A stretch of DNA of 64,000 bases from Metaphire vulgaris (taxonomy: Eukaryota > Annelida > Clitellata > Crassiclitellata > Megascolecidae): positions 4,921,483 to 4,985,482 of the forward strand of contig CM030836.1 in the NCBI GenBank assembly GCA_018105865.1, read 5' to 3'. Every line of letters begins with the position of its first letter. Position 1 is the first letter of the stretch. Below, one piece after another: positions 42,951 to 64,000 of the stretch. The position numbers were made by a program, and so were the translations under genes. A model generated the notes under the pieces. It ran no database searches. It worked only from the letters and a program-made list of their open reading frames with translations, and had not been told where the DNA came from.

Positions 42951-43375
42951 GTTTTTAGCCAATAATTGTAGCGGTATTTATAGCGATGGATATTCCCTGT
43001 GATATTTATAATGCAATACTGCATCTACTGTATGTATTCGTCGAAACTGGATCCGCAAGATGGCTTAATTTCATTTGCAGAATTTGTCGCTGACAACTGA
43101 CTGCAAACAATTCGAAACTTAACGCGTAAATTCAAATTGCCAAACACCGTTGCATAACGAGGCGTTTGCACATTTGAACGCCACGGACGCCAAAGCAAAG
43201 AGACCAGCAGAAAAGCTCGCGAAAGAGTCTTTGGAAGACTTGGAAACAGATAGGACCTACGATGAAATCCACCGCCGGTATAACAGGAAATGCTCCCTAT
43301 GGCATATGCTAGTATTTCAAAAAATACTTTCAAGTTTCAACAGTCTTATATCATCATCTTCTTCTTTCGCTTAGA

Positions 43376-44310
43376 CAACGAAGGTCCGTAGCGTTGATCT
43401 ACCATGGCCGCGATCTTGGGCTTTTCCCATTCTTTTGCGATTGTTGAGGGTGCGCCGTTACCGATCTGTTGTACCCAGGTGCGGCGAGGGCGACCTGGGG
43501 GTCTTTTCCACCTGGGGTGGATTCCTCTCAGACCTACGGTTAATGGCTGCCGTAAGAGCATCGTAAGCCGGAGTGCGGGTGTTCAGGCGTGCCACTTGAC
43601 CAAAAAGTGCTTGTCGGCGACGACTGATGGTTTGTGAGATAGCAAATTGCATTGGCAAATTGTGACAACCAAATTGTTTAATCAATCGCCATGTAGTCGG
43701 GCTTTTGCTTTGGCTTCCAAGATGTCCATGGCCTCATCTGAGAGCCATGGCTGACGACGGTGCCTCCTGTGGCCTATGGTTCCTTCGGCAGTCTCACGGA
43801 TGATGTCACTCACTGTGATCCATGCTAGTTCTGGGTCATCAGGTAGGTCATTTAGTGTATCAAACTTATCCTTTAGTGCATTTATGTACCTATCTGTGAG
43901 AACTGGATTCGTTGCTAATGCTTGGACAATGGACATTGATCTTTGGGGTTGGTTGTGTGCTGTCGGATGGATGGATGGGGATACTGATTTCCGCAACGAG
44001 GAGGTGGTGATCAGTATTCGTCGCCGTTTCTGCTCCACGGTAGACTCTGTATGATCTTATGATATTGCGGTGGCGTGTTAGTATGTGGTCCAACTCTTTT
44101 TTGGTTCTGCCGTCGTTCGATATCCATGTGTAGCGGTGTATATCCTTTCGTCTGAACCAGGATCCCGTGACCACCAGTCCTGCTGCCTCACAGAATGAAA
44201 GAAGACGGAAGGAGTTGTCGTTGGGCATCCCATGAATGAATGGTCCGACTGTTGATTCGAACCCATCTCTCTGAAATCCTGGGTTGCTATTCATATATCC
44301 TAGGACCATT
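43376..44310 (-). mobile_element. LINE, internally deleted (endonuclease joined to RT C-terminus)
   Basis: On the minus strand, 44,310 to 43,682 encodes the end of an APE endonuclease (NDNSFRLLSFCEAAGLVV, TWISNDGRTKKELDHIL, NTDHHLLVAEI) and its linker (QPWLSDEAMDILEAKAKARL). At about 43,680 it jumps directly to the C-terminal ISRRRQALFGQVARLNTRTP and then RPPGRPRRTWVQQI. The reverse transcriptase core is missing, so it cannot move by itself. Same family as 16,950-18,040. Confidence 0.85.
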
Positions 44311-45997
44311 CAGGAGTTCATCATGTGGTGGAACGGAGAAGACGACGGAAGCGAGTTTATCGTAGAATTGGTCTTATATCATCGGCTGTCTTCAATGTTG
44401 GAGTTGTCAAATTTGAGCTGGGGGTTTGAGGACTGAAATTCAATGAATGACAGATACTGCATGTACCCGATATGCGAGTTTTGTGAGGGTTGTAAAGTTA
44501 GCTGGAGGGTTCAAACCCCCCACCCCACCTCAACGCCCTACCCCAACGCCCCACCCCAATCCCCCGGCAACTCCAACACTGGCTGTCTTAAAGATTAACG
44601 GCTTGACTTCACATTCCAGCTCATCGTTTTCGATCTTAGTTCCAAATTTGAACACGCAAGCCGACCTCCTTCAAGCTCCTCTGCCCAACTGATGGGCAGC
44701 CACTCCACCCTGCCTGCGCCTATTTTCTCCGAATCATGTGTTCATTTCCTTATTGCCGACGACGGAAAATCCGCTTATGATCCGTTCGAAAGCTTCACGA
44801 CTTCGTTGGCGCCGTAGAGTGAACACGTCATCAGCTGGTCTCGTGTTTCTCCTCATCTTTGCCATCTTCCACCTCTGAATACTATTATCTCTCCAATCAG
44901 CGCCTGGAAAATCGAATTCCGCCTCCCTTTCCTGGCGAAGACTTGCGAACGACAAGAAACTAGTTTCGCGAAAAAAGATGAATGTTTGTCCGCTAATAGT
45001 CTGTAATCGAATAGCAGTCGACAGATGAAACGTCTCTGAATTTGCGATTCACTTTTTTCCAGCAATGTGTTGTCAGAAACAAATCACAGAAATAAGTAAT
45101 TGTACGACAAAAAGCCAAATGAAAGTTAGATGAATCAAGAAGTAGAACTGTGTTATTACAATCATTCACAACAAAAATACAAAATTATCCATACACTGAG
45201 GAAAGCTTTCAAGTCGGGTCTTTGACATAAGTCGGGTCTCTAACACAAGCCGGGGTATAGTCACTTGTTTAAATACATAGGCTATAGGCCTATTATTAGT
45301 ATAAATAGGGCCTACCTTTACAACTTTATCATACATTGTACATAGGCTATGGACCGTTAGAATGACAGGACGAGAAAACAAATCAAAATGAAAATATCGA
45401 CACACCGAATTGATCCAGAAACGCATCACGTCCATAGCCAATCTATGCTCTCATGAGTTAAGGGGCGCAATGTGTCTACTTCGCCCCCAGGCGCTGCCAA
45501 CCCACGCTATGCCACTGGACACTTTAGGTAAAATTGTCAATACACCTGCTGTCTCTGCTTCAACCCATTCAACGATTTATGCGTTGCTTCATTTTCCCAC
45601 GTAGCTATGGGCTTTCGCCCGTTCACTGACGTCACGAAACGGGTCATCAAGTTCGACGCTAAGAAGCCGAAAGAATACGTCAAACCCTCAACGAATCAAT
45701 CAGTAGTAAGTAAGCACAGATAGGGGGTCAGGGCACGATCTCATTTCAATTGCACGAAATCCTAATAAACGTACATACTGTACAGTGTACAGTACGTACG
45801 CTTTAAGTGATCATATGCTAAAGTGAAGCTACGATAACGCGCTATCGGATAATACGAATTTCCATTTATTCACAGTATGGTCTTGCATAATCTCATTCTT
45901 CTATAGCTTCATTGTGCTATTGCACTTGGTCATCATCATCGTCGCCGTCATCATCATCATCAGCAGCAGCAACATCAACAATAATCATTAGCATAAT
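44311..45997. other. Non-coding, nothing identified
   Basis: Includes a C-rich stretch (44,515-44,575). No exon or element ends recognised. Confidence 0.4.
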
Positions 45998-45999
45998 CA

Positions 46000-46001
<2 letters not shown>

Positions 46002-46061
<60 letters not shown>
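46002..46061. repeat. (ATC)n microsatellite
   Basis: About 20 perfect ATC units. Confidence 0.95.
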
Positions 46062-48595
46062 TTTGCCACAGATGTAACAAAATAAATCCGGACTGTTCTT
46101 AGTGACTCTTATCCGAAAATCTTTCATCTGTCTTGGAAGCCATATTATGCATTCTATAACAGCAAAATAACACATTTTACATAAAAAATTATGAATAGAC
46201 TAAACAATAAAGTTAAGATAACATATTATCCATACAGAAAAGATTCATATAAGTCTATTCAAGTTATGGTGAGGAATTATATAATTTATGATAAATAAAG
46301 CAGCTACATCACATGCAGTTAATTACTTCACATGCAATTTGGCTGCAAAATTCTACGATTTTCATTTTCGTTTTTCGAAAATAGTTTTAAAAAATTCTTA
46401 CGTGCGTGATGGCTAAAAACTAAGCTCATTTTCGTTTTCAGTGCATCAAAATCCTTTAGAAAAAAAGTCTTATTTTTCACACATCTTTTTGGTCGCATAC
46501 CAGTGTAATGCAGAAACCTTCAGATTAATGTTCAAAATAAAATCATACCATATAGCAACAATATCATCATGTTAATCTTCTCACTGATAGGGGTAGTCGC
46601 TACTCTGTTGGTTTTCTCAAATTTTTCCAAGACCTTATGAAATTTTTTCAAAGCTCTTTAAGATACCTGTTGGGGTCCATTTACACATAATATTATGTTG
46701 AATATTCTGCAATCGTTTTGCTGCAGGGGTTACTAAGCTACGACCATTTTAGTGAAGGTACCATGAGAATGGTTATCCATGAAGTTTCCTTTATTGAGTA
46801 TTTTCCTTAATTATAATCAATGTCATTACAATTAACCCTAAATTAATTCTAGCATAATCTGCAGCTACAGTGAATGTCAGTCAAATAGTGAAAACAGATC
46901 TTGAAGAATTTCTATAAATGGAAATGAAGGCATTAAATACAAAACAATGTCTTTGTTGTCTTAGAGTTTTCCTTCAACATGCCAGTGACCCTTTTCAACA
47001 TCTATCCAAAAACTACTACACGTAGAGTAAATTACAACCATCATGCTCAAATCACAGCCCATTCTGCAAACAGGGTTAACTATCGCTGACTACACAAAAG
47101 CCAAGAACTATATGCAGAGCATATCACAAGGTCCACTCACTAAATTTTAAAACAAAATGACACAGTGCTAAATAAATCACCAATAAATAAAAGACTTATT
47201 ACCACAGTATAAAATAAACCCTGAAAATCATCTTAGCTTTGTTATCCTCTGACAGTGACACATACAAAGAGTCTACGTGCACACAGGCAGAAATTCTGCT
47301 TTCCCTTTATATCCAATTCTATAGCACCAATTATTGTACAGTACTGGTCATTAGTCAGTTCTCACTTTAATGGGGAAAGCAGTGTGTCTCATAACTACTC
47401 AGATTAGAATCAGCAGCCTTTCAGTCTCAAGGCACAAACCATCACCACTATATCACAGTAACCCTAAACCAACATTCAAACAGTAAAGTTAGAAGTGGTG
47501 ACAAAATTTTAACACAAAAATCCCAATCCAGTAATCATAATTAACAGAGACAGCCTGTTAAATGCATGCACCTGGAAAACATGAACAATTCTACCAATAT
47601 ATTAAGCACATATTCCTGCAATAAAATTGTCTACTTTATATACACCTTAAAATATAAACATCTCAAACCAGACAAGTCTTTCAAACTAAACTAAAAATGC
47701 ATTCAATAAACTGACTTGTTATTTCATAAATTAAAACCAACTTTAATTACTTAAATAAGAATAATACAAGAGCACAGCTTGCACCATTACAACATGCATG
47801 TTAAATTTTTAATTATTTTACATATTAATTTTTATTCTTTTCTAATCAATATTAAAACATTCAATCATACAGAAATTAATAAGTGAGGATATCTTATAGA
47901 AAATAAATAATACACATCTCTATATAAATTAAATGCCAATTACAAATGGCTACCCAAATTAACTGATTCCATATAATTTTTCTGCAGTATAAAATATGAG
48001 CACCCATAACATTAGAAGAGGGAATGTATCTGAAGCTACTTGAAACCTGGAAAAGTATCATAACGCCCACAAACAAAAAGCAGAAGCAAAGTTTTCAATT
48101 CATGAAAATTTCAAAGATAAATTTGTAACAAAAGCTGCTGTCAGAGTAACTGCATATATAAATACTTAATTCCTTACAAAATTCCATATTAAATAAATAA
48201 ATATATTGATGCTATATTCATTATAGACAAGCATTATATAGAATATTTTCTCTTCCAGCTTTACATGACTTGTAATATTAATATTAGTTAAAACTATACA
48301 TAAGTTGCAAGTTTAAAACTATAACTCTTGACTAAACATAATGACTCATACATGCATAAAATCATACATACTCTGCATATTATTGGAGCAGAAATAGTCT
48401 GCAATAAAGTATTTAAAGTGTACAATAATATATCTAAATTAAAAGAAAATGTTGTCTTTGTAAATTAAACCAGATACTTTCACGTACAAAAATCAAATAT
48501 GCCACTCAGAATCTATGTACAGATTAAAGCATTGCCTTGTGACAGGCACAGATCACAGCTTCCCAAAGCGAATTCAGTGTTTAATTCGTAAAACT
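46062..48595. other. AT-rich, repeat-poor; kinase 3' UTR and intergenic
   Basis: This is downstream of the kinase stop codon on the minus strand. It is strikingly free of transposons compared with the rest. The first few hundred bases below 48,595 are presumably 3' UTR; several minus-strand AATAAA-type signals exist (for example near 47,827), and none can be chosen with confidence. Confidence 0.45.
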
Positions 48596-62970
<14,375 letters not shown>

Positions 62971-63052
62971 TTTGGATTTCAGACCCTGTCAAAACAATGG
63001 CTAATTAAACTGCAAATTAAAATCAGTATTTTCAACAATTACAACTAAAAGT

Positions 63053-63072
63053 CAATCAATCAATCAATCAAT
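63053..63072. repeat. (TCAA)n
   Basis: Short TCAA run at the 3' terminus of the minus-strand LINE at 63,072-63,480. Confidence 0.85.
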
Positions 63073-63480
63073 AAACTTCTATGGCGCCACTATCATAATG
63101 CCCAGGTCATCAGCCGATGGGCACCAAATCCAAATAGAATTAGAGCCAGGTCAATCTGGAAGATCAGTCAGAACAGCGGGGGAGCAATCTAAGGGGGAAT
63201 AGCCAGGCCAAACAGGTATGTTTTAAGACCAGATCTAAAAGATGATAAATTGTTAGTTTTACGAAGTGATATTGGTAATGAATTCCAAAGCTTATGGCCA
63301 CACACTGAGAAACAACTAGTGCCAATGACGGTGCGAGAATAAGGAACAACAAATGAAAGTCCTGCCGAATACCTAGTGGATTGAGTAATAGGTCGAGGGA
63401 TTAGTCGCATCTTAAGGTAATAGGGATCATTATATAATATGGTTTTAAATACTAAAAGACAAATTTTATATTATAAGTCA
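63060..63480 (-). mobile_element. LINE 3' fragment (CR1/L2-like)
   Basis: On the minus strand it reads RPITQSTRYSAGLSFVVPYS, then RTVIGTSCFSVCGHKLWNSL and SSFRSGLKTYLF, the terminal block of the reverse transcriptase ORF. The 3' non-coding tail matches 28,193-28,330. It lies upstream of the kinase start codon, possibly in a 5' UTR intron. Confidence 0.85.
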
Positions 63481-64000
63481 ATAATAAATGATTTTGAAAG
63501 TTACTATTGAGTCATTCCATGTCAATTCAACAAATGGTCCCAGGTCGACCATCTCAAAAAATTATGAAATTTACTAGAAGCATACCTCAAACATCCTTGT
63601 GAAGGTTTGCAAAATATTAGCCTGCTCTCCTGCATAGTTTTTGAGATATCCAACTTTATAGTACCGAGGGTGAGTCGTTTTTTGTGCTTCATGACAGCCG
63701 CTTAAATTTCATGCGACTTCAGACCTCTATAACTTCAGTAATATCACAGCTAGGGCCCTGGGGTCTGAAATTATTTGGACTTATTCACAACTAGTAGTAT
63801 TAAAATTAGTGCCCACAATTATTACTTTTAACCGTGAATTGACCGATGTCTAATCACACCTCAAATGGTTTAAACACATCTTAAATGATCTTAATGATTG
63901 AATTGGCTGACTAATGATTGTGCTCAGAAATAGGGTTGCCGGCAAAAGGAAAACATGTCTTCCTTTTGGGCCTCATGTCCTCCGTCCGGCAGGCATTGGC
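63481..64000. other. Non-coding; possible element start at 63,934
   Basis: No gene recognised. From about 63,932 the sequence AGGGTTGCCGGCAAAAGG looks like the start of a hAT-type element cut by the window end. Confidence 0.35.

Overview
The window is animal (metazoan) nuclear DNA. Coding sequence is split into short exons with GT/AG splice sites, introns are long, and most of the rest is transposable elements and microsatellites. Two conserved animal gene families are recognisable: a ONECUT-type cut-homeobox factor and an NDR (STK38/tricornered) kinase. The repeats are those of an invertebrate: 5S-rRNA-derived SINEs, many small hAT elements with 8-bp target duplications, a piggyBac-type element, and Jockey-like, CR1/L2-like and RTE-like LINE fragments. 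A palindromic word, TAGGCCTA, recurs between about 15 and 46 kb. I would guess an invertebrate deuterostome such as an echinoderm or hemichordate, but the sequence alone does not prove it.

Layout. 1-13.6 kb is probably the long first coding intron of onecut. It holds SINEs, hAT elements, a 3-kb Jockey-like LINE (5.1-8.2 kb) tail-to-tail with a CR1-like LINE (8.2-9.06 kb), and an RTE-like LINE (9.5-12.3 kb) interrupted by two hAT-type elements. 13,596-14,892 (minus) is the first coding exon of onecut, carrying the whole cut domain; the homeodomain exon was not found. 15-20 kb holds several clean hAT insertions and LINE debris.

20.0-35.3 kb (possibly to 41 kb), minus strand, is a five-exon gene assembled here from splice sites and phases. 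It would encode a 304-residue secreted precursor: a signal peptide, dibasic sites, one clear RFamide unit (NGKYMRF-G-R, residues 231-239), a poly-Gln run and an acidic stretch. I could not assign it to a known neuropeptide family. It is the most interesting object in the window. A TATA motif at 40,986-40,992 could be its promoter. Its first intron holds a nest of hAT elements (30.66-34.88 kb).

36-46 kb is repeats: a tandem two-unit element with a GC-rich minisatellite, a piggyBac-type element, hAT elements and a truncated LINE. 48,596-62,970 (minus) is the NDR kinase gene. Twelve of its 13 coding exons are in phase and well conserved. Exon 10, which encodes the segment just after the DWWSLG motif, is broken: part is split and partly repeated around about 250 bp of foreign or rearranged sequence, and the following 23 or so residues are missing. 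As assembled, this copy would not make a full kinase.

All three genes run on the minus strand. No plus-strand host gene, rRNA or tRNA gene, or CRISPR array was recognised.
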